Shown here in pieces: positions 1-6,861 of a stretch of DNA of 9,003 bases (position 1 is the stretch's first letter; each line of letters starts with the position of its first letter). The DNA lies in assembly GCA_017475725.1 (NCBI GenBank), contig JAFVFA010000100.1:1-9003 (forward strand). The letters run 5' to 3'. A program made the translations under genes and the position numbers. The DNA is from Spirochaetales bacterium. Lineage in GTDB: Bacteria > Spirochaetota > Spirochaetia > Sphaerochaetales > Sphaerochaetaceae. Under the pieces are notes generated by a model that was given only the letters and a program-made list of their open reading frames with translations, made no database searches and was not told where the DNA came from.

Positions 1-309
1 GTCATACCGTTCTCAAGCCAGGCAATCACCGTCACCGGATATGTCAACAACCCGGGGACCTTCGAGTACGTCCCTGGAATGACGAAGGATTACTACATCT
101 CCCTTGCCGGAGGATTCACCGCCTCCGCAAGCGGCAAGGTCAAGGTCTCCGGCGGCAGGGCAGGCGATGAGATCCCTGCAGGAGCGACCATAAAGGCGGG
201 CAACAACAACCTGACGACCACACTGACGCTCACCGCTTCCGTGCTCGCCATTGTCAGCACCATTCTGACGATTGTCATAAATGGTCACACAATAGCGACT
301 TGGTTCTAG
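1..309 (+). CDS. SLBB-domain polysaccharide export protein, C-terminal part
   Basis: The open frame enters from the left edge and ends at TAG 307-309, so only the last 102 residues are visible. The segment ITVTGYVNNPGTFEY, followed by a hydrophobic turn and SLAGGFT, is the typical core of an SLBB (soluble-ligand-binding beta-grasp) domain as found in outer-membrane polysaccharide export (Wza/OPX) proteins. The last ~30 residues are hydrophobic (around LTASVLAIVSTILTIVI) and read as a C-terminal membrane helix, which would fit the outer-membrane-spanning helix of an OPX protein. The next gene encodes a Wzz/BY-kinase, the normal partner of OPX proteins in capsule or exopolysaccharide export. 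An ATG at 79 lies inside the SLBB fold and is not a start. The N-terminal polysaccharide biosynthesis/export domain and any signal peptide lie outside the window, so the family is inferred from the SLBB core and the neighbour. Confidence 0.8.
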   Translation, partial: VIPFSSQAITVTGYVNNPGTFEYVPGMTKDYYISLAGGFTASASGKVKVSGGRAGDEIPAGATIKAGNNNLTTTLTLTASVLAIVSTILTIVINGHTIATWF

Positions 310-325
310 GGCTGGAGGTAGAGAA

Positions 326-2788
326 ATGGAAAACAAGGAAGAGACCAGAAGCCGTAACGTCCAGTACAGCGAGAAACAGTCGGAGCAGGAGATCTCCATC
401 ATCCAGATCCTCGGCATAGTCAAGCAGAGGAGGGTATGGATCTACCTGTTCTTCGCAGTTGCCTGCTGTCTTGCGTTCTTCTACCTGAGGATCACAAACC
501 CCAGCTATCAGGCATCGGCCACAGCTCTTGTCGAGCCGATCTCCAACGCCACGTCCATCGAGAGTCTCCTGACGGCAAGCACAAGCTCCACGAAGATAGA
601 CACCGAGATACAGCTGATAACATCAACATCCAACCTGCAGAACGCATTGGACAAGCTGGACCTTTCCGACTACCTCGATCCTGAGGGGGTTCCCTATTCA
701 GAGAAGGAACTCAAGGGGTCTAGCTTCTCGAAGAAGGTATCTGTGTCCACTGTCAGCAGCACAAAGGTCGTCAAGGTCACCGTGGAGGACGGGAACCCTC
801 AGTTCTGCGCTGACTATGCGAACGCTGTTCTCGAGGCCTACACGGAGATGCTCACACGGATCTCAAAGAACTCCAAGAGCGCCCAGCGCGAATTCCTGGA
901 GAACCAGATACCGGAGACCGAGGATCTGCTTGACGAGGCATCAGAGAAGCTGGCCTCGTTCAAGGAGACCAGCGGAATAATGCAGATGACTCAGAAGAAC
1001 ACCCTTCTGTCATCGAACATCGCGGCGTTCCAGCTGGAGAAGGCCCCGTTGAGCCTTCAGCTTGTGGAGGTCGGAAGCCTCCTTTCCTCCCTCAATGCAG
1101 ACGGATCCCTGCCTTCTGCCGAGTCGGTTGGCGACAACGAGGAGGTCAGGGCCTCCATCAATGAGTTCATCGCCAACAGCAAGGAGCTGATGATGTACCA
1201 GAACGTTGATGTGACGGCCTCGTCAAGGGTATATGTGCTTGAGAGCAGCCTGGCATCCAACGAGAAGAACATCCTCAACGCTGTGACAGCCATTGTGGGA
1301 GCACAGAACACCGTCTATGCGAAGGCTGTGACCGAATACCTCTGCGTCAACGCCTCCATAAGTGCAATAGACAGCATCATAGAGTCGTACAACGAGGAGC
1401 TCTCGGACTTCCCGGTCATGGAGCGCCAGTTCCTTGAGCTGCAGAGGGATGTCGAGATCTACGAACAGCTTCTTCTCTCCCGCAGACAGCTTCTGGAGGA
1501 GACCAGGATGGTCGAGGCCGCCGTTGTCGGAAACGTCAATGTGATAGACGCGGCCGTTGTCCCGATCGACCCTGTCAGCCCCAAGAAGCTCATGATCATC
1601 GCCATAGCGGTTGTCGGAGGCGTGGTCCTGGGAGCCCTGTTCGGACTGTTCCTGGAATTTGTGGATGACAGCATCAGAAGCGAGGACTCAATCAAGCAGA
1701 TCCTCGGTGTTGAGGTCCCTTCACTCGGCTGGACCCCATACATAAAGAACATCGACAAGGTCAAGTGCGAATTCCCGTCACTGTTCGTCCTGAACGACCC
1801 TGACGCCGTCATATCTGAACGCTACAAGTCAATCGCCAACAACATAGTCTACTCCCTGCCTGACAAGATCAGGGTCCTGTCCATAAACTCAACCGAGATG
1901 GGCGAGGGCAAGACTACAGCCATATGCAACGTCGCAGCCGCCTTTGCGCTGTCAGGCAAGAAGGTCCTGCTGATAGACGGTGATTTCAGAAAGCCGGCCC
2001 TTGAGACCTTCTTCAACCTGAAGAGATCAAAGCTGGGCTTTGTTGACACCATAGTGGACGACGTGCCTCTGGAGAAGTGCATTGTCCGTCCTCTGCAGCA
2101 GATCCCCAATCTGCATCTGCTTCCACCGGGAAAGGGCACAAGGAACCCGAATGCCCTATACAACTCGGAGAAGACGGATGCGTTCTTCAGCAAGCTGAAG
2201 GCCGTCTATGACTATATAATCATCGACTGCCCACCGATCTCCTACGGTTCTGAGTTCACACATCTTGCCAGACATCTGGACGGCTTTGTGATGAACATCA
2301 GGGCAGGCGTCTCGTCCAAGCGTGCTCTGTCCTCATTCATGTCAGAGCTTGACTTCATCAACGCCCCGCTTCTGGGATACATCTACTACGGCGTCATAGC
2401 CAGAAACCAGAGCTCCTACAGCAACTACGGCTACGGTTCCTACTATGGTGGCAGGAAATACGGCTATGGCTACGGTTACGGCTACGGATACGGCAGCAAG
2501 AAGTCGATCTATGAGCAGGGCAAGGGCAACTACAGGCGCATCTACAGGAAGGAGATCCAGCGCCGCAATGAGGCCCTTCATGGAAAGCGTGATCCTGTCC
2601 TTGCCTTCGCCAACGGTGCGGAGAACGCCTTTCTGGGAACTCAGGCCTCCAAGGCCGGCAATGTGAACCAGGTTCTCAAGCCTGCGCAGAAGAGTGCGGA
2701 GAAGCAGCCTTCCGGAAAGAGGATGAGCACTGCGGAGCAGAGGACGTCAGACATGCTTGCGGATATCGAGAAGACGTACAGGAAATGA
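326..2788 (+). CDS. Wzz-type chain length determinant fused to BY-kinase (tyrosine autokinase)
   Basis: Polysaccharide co-polymerase with a bacterial tyrosine kinase domain, 820 residues, in the inner membrane. A cytoplasmic N-terminus leads to TM1 (about 37-54) and the Wzz domain. A periplasmic coiled region follows (about 185-390), then a proline motif (PIDPVSPKK, 413-421) and TM2 (about 422-443). The cytoplasmic kinase has Walker A at 522-531 (STEMGEGKTT), Walker A' at 548-557 (LLIDGDFRKP) and Walker B at 631-637 (IIIDCPP). A tyrosine cluster with 14 Tyr lies at 698-740 and includes six YG pairs (712-723). In this family, cycles of trans-autophosphorylation of the cluster control polymer length and export through the OPX partner, here the gene just upstream. 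The start is supported by GGAGG at 314-318, seven bases from the ATG. Two features are odd. The kinase continues about 80 residues past the cluster as a basic, low-complexity tail. The oligomerisation motif equivalent to EX2RX2R reads E498, K501, A504. Confidence 0.93.
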   Translation: MENKEETRSRNVQYSEKQSEQEISIIQILGIVKQRRVWIYLFFAVACCLAFFYLRITNPSYQASATALVEPISNATSIESLLTASTSSTKIDTEIQLITSTSNLQNALDKLDLSDYLDPEGVPYSEKELKGSSFSKKVSVSTVSSTKVVKVTVEDGNPQFCADYANAVLEAYTEMLTRISKNSKSAQREFLENQIPETEDLLDEASEKLASFKETSGIMQMTQKNTLLSSNIAAFQLEKAPLSLQLVEVGSLLSSLNADGSLPSAESVGDNEEVRASINEFIANSKELMMYQNVDVTASSRVYVLESSLASNEKNILNAVTAIVGAQNTVYAKAVTEYLCVNASISAIDSIIESYNEELSDFPVMERQFLELQRDVEIYEQLLLSRRQLLEETRMVEAAVVGNVNVIDAAVVPIDPVSPKKLMIIAIAVVGGVVLGALFGLFLEFVDDSIRSEDSIKQILGVEVPSLGWTPYIKNIDKVKCEFPSLFVLNDPDAVISERYKSIANNIVYSLPDKIRVLSINSTEMGEGKTTAICNVAAAFALSGKKVLLIDGDFRKPALETFFNLKRSKLGFVDTIVDDVPLEKCIVRPLQQIPNLHLLPPGKGTRNPNALYNSEKTDAFFSKLKAVYDYIIIDCPPISYGSEFTHLARHLDGFVMNIRAGVSSKRALSSFMSELDFINAPLLGYIYYGVIARNQSSYSNYGYGSYYGGRKYGYGYGYGYGYGSKKSIYEQGKGNYRRIYRKEIQRRNEALHGKRDPVLAFANGAENAFLGTQASKAGNVNQVLKPAQKSAEKQPSGKRMSTAEQRTSDMLADIEKTYRK
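2459..2494 (+). repeat. Six YG codon pairs in the BY-kinase tyrosine cluster
   Basis: Twelve codons encode six consecutive Tyr-Gly pairs (residues 712-723 of the kinase). Third bases vary (TAC/TAT, GGC/GGT/GGA), so the repeat looks maintained for its protein sequence rather than made by recent slippage. It still offers a site where copies could be gained or lost in 6-bp steps without a frameshift. Tyrosines in this position are the autophosphorylation targets in BY-kinases. Confidence 0.85.
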
Positions 2789-2799
2789 GTTTCTAAAGA

Positions 2800-4251
2800 A
2801 TGGATTTTGTTTCAAAGCTCAAGGAGACCTTGACCTCAGTCCTCCCGATCATGGTCATTGTCCTGATTCTTAATTTCACAGTTGCTCCGCTTGGGGCCAA
2901 ACTGGTGCCCTTCCTTGTGGGAGGGCTTCTGCTTGTGATCGGTCTCTCCCTCTTTCTTGCGGGAACTGACATCGGCATGGTTCCGGTGGGTGAGAAGCTC
3001 GGTTCCGTGCTTGCCCACAGGAGAAGCGTCCCGCTTATGATGGCGATGGGCTTCATCATTGGTTTCGCCGTGACGTTGGCCGAGCCGGATGTCACTGTGC
3101 TTGCCAATCAGGTGCACAGCCTGAACCCCGCCATAAACCAGAAGGTGCTGATAGTCATGATAGCGCTCGGGCTTGGAGCCTTCGTTGACTTCGGCCTTCT
3201 GAGAACCGTCATGGGATTCCCGTTGAAGTGGCTTCTGATCTTCTTCTACCTGATTGTGTTCGCCCTGGTGATGTTCATAGATCAGGGGATGGCATCGATC
3301 TGCTTCGATGCCAGCGGTGCCACTACAGGTCCTCTGGCGGTCCCGTTCCTCCTTGCTCTAGGCCTTGGTGTGTCGGCATCCACCAAACATGACAAGGACA
3401 GCAGCTTCGGTCTGACCGGAGTGGCGTCCATAGGTCCGATTCTTGCGGTGGCTGTCATGGCTCTTCTGACAAGGGGTGCCGGTGGAGTGGCTGAGACCGC
3501 CGCTGCCGCCGCAGAGTCCCACGGTTTCGGGACTGTTCTGCTCTCAAAGCTCAAGGACACCGCTGTGGGGTTCGGACCTCTGTTCCTGATAATACTGGTC
3601 CTCCAGTTCACCATGCTGCATTTCCCGAGGATCAAGTTCAGGAAGATGCTCCTTGGTATGCTCTACAGCTTCTTGGGGATAGTCATCTTCCTGACTGGCG
3701 TTGACTTCGGATTCGTCGAGGTGGGAAGATACCTCGGACAGACGATATCACAGAACTACAGTCCGGTTCTGGTTGTCTGTCTTGCTCTGGTGTTCGGAGG
3801 AATCGTCGTTTTCGCCGAGCCTGCGGTCTGGGTCCTGACCCATCAGGTCGAGACCGTCACTGCAGGAAGGATCAAGAGGATGATGGTCATGGTGTTCATC
3901 TGCATAGGTGTTGCCCTTGCGGTGGCCCTTGCCATGATCAGGATCCTGTTCAACATCAACTATCTGTGGTTCGTGTTCATAGGTGTGGGGGCATCGCTTC
4001 TGATGACCCTGTTCACTCCGTCCCTGTTCACAGGCATAGCCTTCGACTCCGGTGGAGTCGCCTCAGGGCCCATGAGCACAACCTTTCTTCTGTCGTTTGC
4101 AATGGGTGTGTCAGGTTCCGCCTCAATGGGGTTCGGGCTTGTTGGTCTAATTGCGATCTCGCCGCTTATCTCCATCCAGATCCTTGGACTGATCTTCAGG
4201 GTGAAGGAGAGAAAGGGCAAAAAGGGGGCCGGTGATGCTGCTTCTGCATAA
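2800..4251 (+). CDS. DUF1538 integral membrane protein, tandem two-repeat form
   Basis: A very hydrophobic 483-residue protein that I recognise as DUF1538. It consists of two homologous halves: AEPDVTVLANQV (94-105) is echoed by AEPAVWVLTHQV (339-350), and FDASGATTGPL (169-179) by FDSGGVASGPM (415-425), a period of about 246 residues. Each half has a GTDIG/GVDFG-type motif (55-59, 300-304) and ends with a conserved [SG]FGL.G..[SA]I.P helix. A two-gene DUF1538 pair (UmpA/UmpB) from Halomonas has, as I recall, been reported to act as a Na+/H+ antiporter, so an ion or small-solute transporter made of both halves is a reasonable inference; the substrate here is unknown. A hydrophilic linker lies at about 225-250. 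The ribosome binding site is weak (only AAAGA before the ATG), and the gene starts 11 bases after the kinase stop, which suggests coupling. The P-II gene overlaps its 3' end, so the two are probably made together. Confidence 0.88.
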   Translation: MDFVSKLKETLTSVLPIMVIVLILNFTVAPLGAKLVPFLVGGLLLVIGLSLFLAGTDIGMVPVGEKLGSVLAHRRSVPLMMAMGFIIGFAVTLAEPDVTVLANQVHSLNPAINQKVLIVMIALGLGAFVDFGLLRTVMGFPLKWLLIFFYLIVFALVMFIDQGMASICFDASGATTGPLAVPFLLALGLGVSASTKHDKDSSFGLTGVASIGPILAVAVMALLTRGAGGVAETAAAAAESHGFGTVLLSKLKDTAVGFGPLFLIILVLQFTMLHFPRIKFRKMLLGMLYSFLGIVIFLTGVDFGFVEVGRYLGQTISQNYSPVLVVCLALVFGGIVVFAEPAVWVLTHQVETVTAGRIKRMMVMVFICIGVALAVALAMIRILFNINYLWFVFIGVGASLLMTLFTPSLFTGIAFDSGGVASGPMSTTFLLSFAMGVSGSASMGFGLVGLIAISPLISIQILGLIFRVKERKGKKGAGDAASA

Positions 4252-4840
4252 CAACCTTATGATTGCCATAGTCAATCATGGCCAGACGAAAAGATTCCTG
4301 TCCATAGCCAAGAAGGCCGGGATAAAGGGAGGTACGATCATCCCTGCAAGGGGGACCGCATCCAGCAGGTTCCTCAGAGCCCTGGGGCTTGGGGATACAT
4401 CCAAGGAGATGGTCCTGATAGTGCTGGAGAAGGGGCTTGAGGAGAGGATCGTCTCTGAAGTGCGTGCCGATGGGCACATTCAAGGCGTGGCTGCCCTGCT
4501 GGGTTCCACAAAGGAGGATGGAATGGAAACGAGATGGAAGATGATAACGATCATAGTCAACGCAGGCTATGCAGATGACATAATGGATGCCGCAAGGAAG
4601 GCCGGAGCCAGAGGTGGTACGGTCACGCATGCACGCGGAACAGGGACCCAGGAGGACGCCAAGTTCCTTGGTGTACCCATTGTGCCTGAGAAGGAGATGA
4701 TCCTGATCCTGTGCGAATCCGAACAGACGGAGAGCCTGATGTCTGCCATCTCATCCCTGAAGTGCCTGGACGAGCCCGGAATAGGCATAATGTACACGCA
4801 GGATGTGACCGATTTCAGGAACCTGGATCCGAAGAAGTGA
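4235..4840 (+). CDS. Tandem P-II-like regulatory protein, partner of DUF1538 transporter
   Basis: A 201-residue protein built from two P-II/GlnB-like ferredoxin folds. The pieces AKKAGIKGGTIIPARGT (25-41) and ARKAGARGGTVTHARGT (120-136) are the same beta-alpha-beta element repeated after 95 residues. Each is followed by a strand such as EMVLIVLE or EMILILCE. P-II proteins sense nucleotides and metabolites and commonly bind membrane transporters, and small P-II-like genes are known next to DUF1538 genes, so a gating role for the upstream protein is the natural inference. I see no T-loop tyrosine like Tyr51 of GlnB, so control by uridylylation is unlikely. GGGGG at 4224-4228 favours the ATG at 4235; a GTG at 4232 would add one residue. 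The start lies inside the DUF1538 gene (17-base overlap), a strong sign of translational coupling. The ligand cannot be read from the sequence. Confidence 0.85.
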   Translation: MLLLHNNLMIAIVNHGQTKRFLSIAKKAGIKGGTIIPARGTASSRFLRALGLGDTSKEMVLIVLEKGLEERIVSEVRADGHIQGVAALLGSTKEDGMETRWKMITIIVNAGYADDIMDAARKAGARGGTVTHARGTGTQEDAKFLGVPIVPEKEMILILCESEQTESLMSAISSLKCLDEPGIGIMYTQDVTDFRNLDPKK

Positions 4841-4842
4841 GT

Positions 4843-6063
4843 ATGATAGTAATCAAGCAAGGAAAAGAGAAGAATCTGCTCAGACACCATCCGTGGGTGT
4901 TCTCGGGTGCCATGGAGGAGTCCAGCATACCTGCTGAGAGCGGGGTGCAGAAGGTCGTGACCTCAGATGGTCGCTTCATAGCCTGGGGCGTATATGACAG
5001 CGAGAGCCACATCCAGCTCAGACTTCTGTCCTGGGATGAGGACTCCGTTCCCGATGAACAGTGGTGGGGCAGGACCATAAGGGAGTCCATCCTGAGACGC
5101 AGGGCCTTCTTCGAGGACAGAAACTCCGGCACTAACGCCTTCAGAATCATCCATGGAGAGGCGGACATGCTCCCCGGAATAGCTGCGGATGTCTATGGAC
5201 GTATCGTCAGGGTGATTGTGAGCGCCAGGGTGGCCTGGAGCAACAGACAGCTGATAGTCGATGCCATAGAGGGCATCCTGCACCCGCAGATGATAATCCT
5301 GAACACCGACGCCTCCTTCTGCGCCATAGAGCACCTCCATGAGGTCACGGAGTACTACCAGGGCGGACAGCGATTCACACCGACCGAGAAACTGGAGGAC
5401 ATGAGGATCCGCGAGGATGGGATATACTACAGCCTCACACCCGGGTCGGGGCAGAAGAGCGGCTTCTACTGTGACCAGAGGGAGAACAGGATCAGACTTG
5501 AGCGCTATGTGAAGGACGCAGTCGTGCTTGACGGCTGCAGCTACACCGGAGGCTTCACGATGCATGCCCTCAGAGCCGGGGCCAGAAGCGTGGATGCGTT
5601 CGACAGCTCATCCGACGCCGTCCACAGGCTCCTGTCCAACGTCAACATGAACGTTGAGCTCGGAACCCTTCCAGAGGATTCCAGGGACAGGGTCACCGCC
5701 ACCAAGGCCGATATCTTCGAGACTCTGCGTTCGATAGCCCGAAACAAGTATGACGTCATTGTTCTTGACCCACCAAAGCTTGCTCAGACCATCAAATCCC
5801 TTGAAAATGCGAAGAAGGCCTACAAGGATCTGAACCGCATGGCGATGGAGAGGATAAAGCCCAACGGGATACTTGTAACATGCTCATGCTCCGGGGCGCT
5901 TTCACGGGAGGACTTCCGCACCGTGTTGGCCTGGAGCGCAAAGGATGCAGGGGTTGAGGTCCAGATCCTGGAGACCCTGGGGCAGGCTCAGGACCATCCG
6001 ATCAGACTCTCGTTCCCCGAGAGCGAGTATCTGAAGGTCTTCATACTCAGGGTCATAAAGTGA
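4843..6063 (+). CDS. rlmI: RlmI-type 23S rRNA (cytosine-C5) methyltransferase
   Basis: Class I SAM-dependent methyltransferase of 406 residues, close to the ~396 of E. coli RlmI, which forms m5C1962 in 23S rRNA. The N-terminal ~70 residues form a PUA-like domain with the HPWVFSGA signature (16-23). A central domain with GIAADVYG (112-119) follows. The catalytic Rossmann fold contains GQKSGFYCDQRENR (203-216), SAM motif I as LDGCSYTGGF (229-238), VLDPPK (307-312) and TCSCS (346-350), which carries the cysteine expected to attack C6 of the target base. I chose the ATG at 4843 because the PUA domain begins there. The frame is open back to 4711, but that stretch lies over the P-II gene and has no family resemblance. 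The start lies two bases after the P-II stop, so the genes are co-transcribed. The gene symbol rests on family motifs; a related m5C or m7G paralogue is possible. Confidence 0.88.
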   Translation: MIVIKQGKEKNLLRHHPWVFSGAMEESSIPAESGVQKVVTSDGRFIAWGVYDSESHIQLRLLSWDEDSVPDEQWWGRTIRESILRRRAFFEDRNSGTNAFRIIHGEADMLPGIAADVYGRIVRVIVSARVAWSNRQLIVDAIEGILHPQMIILNTDASFCAIEHLHEVTEYYQGGQRFTPTEKLEDMRIREDGIYYSLTPGSGQKSGFYCDQRENRIRLERYVKDAVVLDGCSYTGGFTMHALRAGARSVDAFDSSSDAVHRLLSNVNMNVELGTLPEDSRDRVTATKADIFETLRSIARNKYDVIVLDPPKLAQTIKSLENAKKAYKDLNRMAMERIKPNGILVTCSCSGALSREDFRTVLAWSAKDAGVEVQILETLGQAQDHPIRLSFPESEYLKVFILRVIK

Positions 6064-6102
6064 TCCTGAAGATGTAGATTGCATGAAGACTCCCGTACAT
6101 CC

Positions 6103-6129
6103 TTGAAAAGATGCATCCTTTAGTATTAG
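6103..6129 (+). promoter_or_regulatory. Candidate sigma-70-like promoter for the secreted protein gene
   Basis: TTGAAA at 6103-6108 resembles a -35 box. TATTAG at 6124-6129 could serve as a -10 box, with a 15-base spacer that is shorter than the usual 16-18. The -10 candidate lies inside the inverted repeat at 6123-6137. No other good hexamer pair was seen in the 98-base gap after rlmI. A start near 6136 would leave a leader of about 26 bases. The assignment is by eye only. Confidence 0.3.
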
Positions 6130-6137
6130 TCTAATAC
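6123..6137. repeat. Inverted repeat GTATTAG-T-CTAATAC, possible operator
   Basis: A perfect 7-bp inverted repeat with a single central base, about 25 bases before the start of the secreted protein gene and overlapping its candidate -10 box. The arm length and AT-rich character fit an operator for a dimeric repressor. No regulator gene is present in the window. A looser GATGTA (6071-6076) / TACATC (6096-6101) pair lies upstream in the same gap. Confidence 0.55.
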
Positions 6138-6161
6138 ATGATGATTATGGAGGGACATTCG

Positions 6162-6818
6162 ATGAAGAAGAATACTGTCATCCTTGCAGTTGCCATGGTG
6201 CTCTGCCTTGTTCTTGCACAGAGTGCATTCGCAGCAGACGGGGATTATCCAAGTGAGTTCAGACCTCTCGAGGTCAAAGACGGCTATACTCTGGAGGAGG
6301 CTTTCTGGTTCAATCCGACACTCTACGCTGCAGATGTTCTCCAGTTCACACAGGCATACATGCTGCCTGAGGACCCTGTGACATTCTACATGATCGCAGC
6401 AGGATACACGGATGATCAGATAGAGGAGACGTTCGTGATCTACCAGTCATTCTTCGAGCCTGACTATGTCGGGTATGTGAACTTCAACTACAGCTGCGAC
6501 GTTGAGGCCTTTGCAGAGTCCGTAGGTTACGAGTTCGACCCTGAGGGTTCATACACGTTCAGCATCCTCTTCGAGGAGGTCGAGGACCTGGTTGACATCT
6601 TCCCGAGAGGAATAGGCAGGGCGAATTCCTACGACACTTTCAGAAGGGCAGCTCTCCAGCTTGCCTTCTATGCCAAGAAGAACGGCACAACACCTGGCTA
6701 CCAGGTCTGCTATGACTACATCCAGCAGATTCTGGCCTACTACCAGGAGCAGTTCGATGCCGCCATGGAGGCGGAGGCAGCCGCAACCGCAGCAACAGAG
6801 GAAACAACAGCAGAATGA
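6162..6818 (+). CDS. Secreted acidic protein of unknown function
   Basis: I do not recognise a family. The 218-residue product starts with a clear Sec signal peptide: MKKN, a hydrophobic core (about 5-20) and a cleavage site AFA|AD after residue 24, which predicts a periplasmic or secreted soluble protein. The mature part is acidic and rich in aromatic residues, with many Tyr/Phe/Glu stretches. It has two cysteines (YSCDVE and YQVCYDY) that could pair. It ends in a low-complexity Glu/Ala/Thr tail. The ATG at 6162 is chosen because GGAGGG at 6149-6154 stands seven bases before it and the signal peptide starts there; an in-frame ATG at 6138 has no ribosome binding site. Its own candidate promoter and terminator frame it as a single-gene unit. 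Its codon use (many GCA, ACA, CTC) resembles that of pta more than the upstream genes, which may reflect strong expression. Confidence 0.8.
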   Translation: MKKNTVILAVAMVLCLVLAQSAFAADGDYPSEFRPLEVKDGYTLEEAFWFNPTLYAADVLQFTQAYMLPEDPVTFYMIAAGYTDDQIEETFVIYQSFFEPDYVGYVNFNYSCDVEAFAESVGYEFDPEGSYTFSILFEEVEDLVDIFPRGIGRANSYDTFRRAALQLAFYAKKNGTTPGYQVCYDYIQQILAYYQEQFDAAMEAEAAATAATEETTAE

Positions 6819-6824
6819 GACCGT

Positions 6825-6849
6825 CCCCGAGTGATCGGGGCGTTCTTTT
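6825..6849 (+). terminator. Intrinsic terminator or attenuator between secreted protein gene and pta
   Basis: CCCCGA (6825-6830) pairs with TCGGGG (6835-6840) around a GTGA loop, followed by CG and a T-rich run (6843-6849). The stem is short, six base pairs with five G-C, so termination may be partial. It begins seven bases after the stop of the secreted protein gene. The pta ribosome binding site (AGGAG, 6850-6854) follows the T run at once, leaving no space for a promoter between hairpin and pta. Confidence 0.7.
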
Positions 6850-6861
6850 AGGAGATAGGTA

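Noticed and set aside
79..309. Separate small gene starting at ATG 79
   Set aside because: The frame is open to the left edge and the SLBB motif starts before this ATG, so it is the interior of a longer gene.
2459..2494. Short tandem repeat as a CRISPR or mobile element remnant
   Set aside because: The 6-bp units vary at third positions and encode YG pairs in frame within the expected tyrosine cluster.
4711..4842. Extended N-terminus for the RlmI-type protein
   Set aside because: The extension lies over the end of the P-II gene in another frame and has no resemblance to RlmI; the PUA domain begins at the ATG at 4843.
4963..5565. 200-codon open frame on the - strand opposite rlmI
   Set aside because: It lies wholly opposite a well-supported gene with family motifs, resembles no family I know and reflects the high-GC third positions of the + strand gene.
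6071..6101. GATGTA/TACATC pair as a terminator for rlmI
   Set aside because: Only 6 bp with a 19-base loop and no T run; too weak to call.
6138..6161. Earlier ATG for the secreted protein
   Set aside because: It lacks a ribosome binding site and overlaps the end of the inverted repeat; GGAGGG sits correctly before the ATG at 6162, where the signal peptide begins.
6162..6236. Lipoprotein signal (cysteine 15 in the secreted protein)
   Set aside because: The residues before Cys15 (MVL) do not fit a lipobox and the hydrophobic core continues past it to a normal AFA|AD cleavage site.
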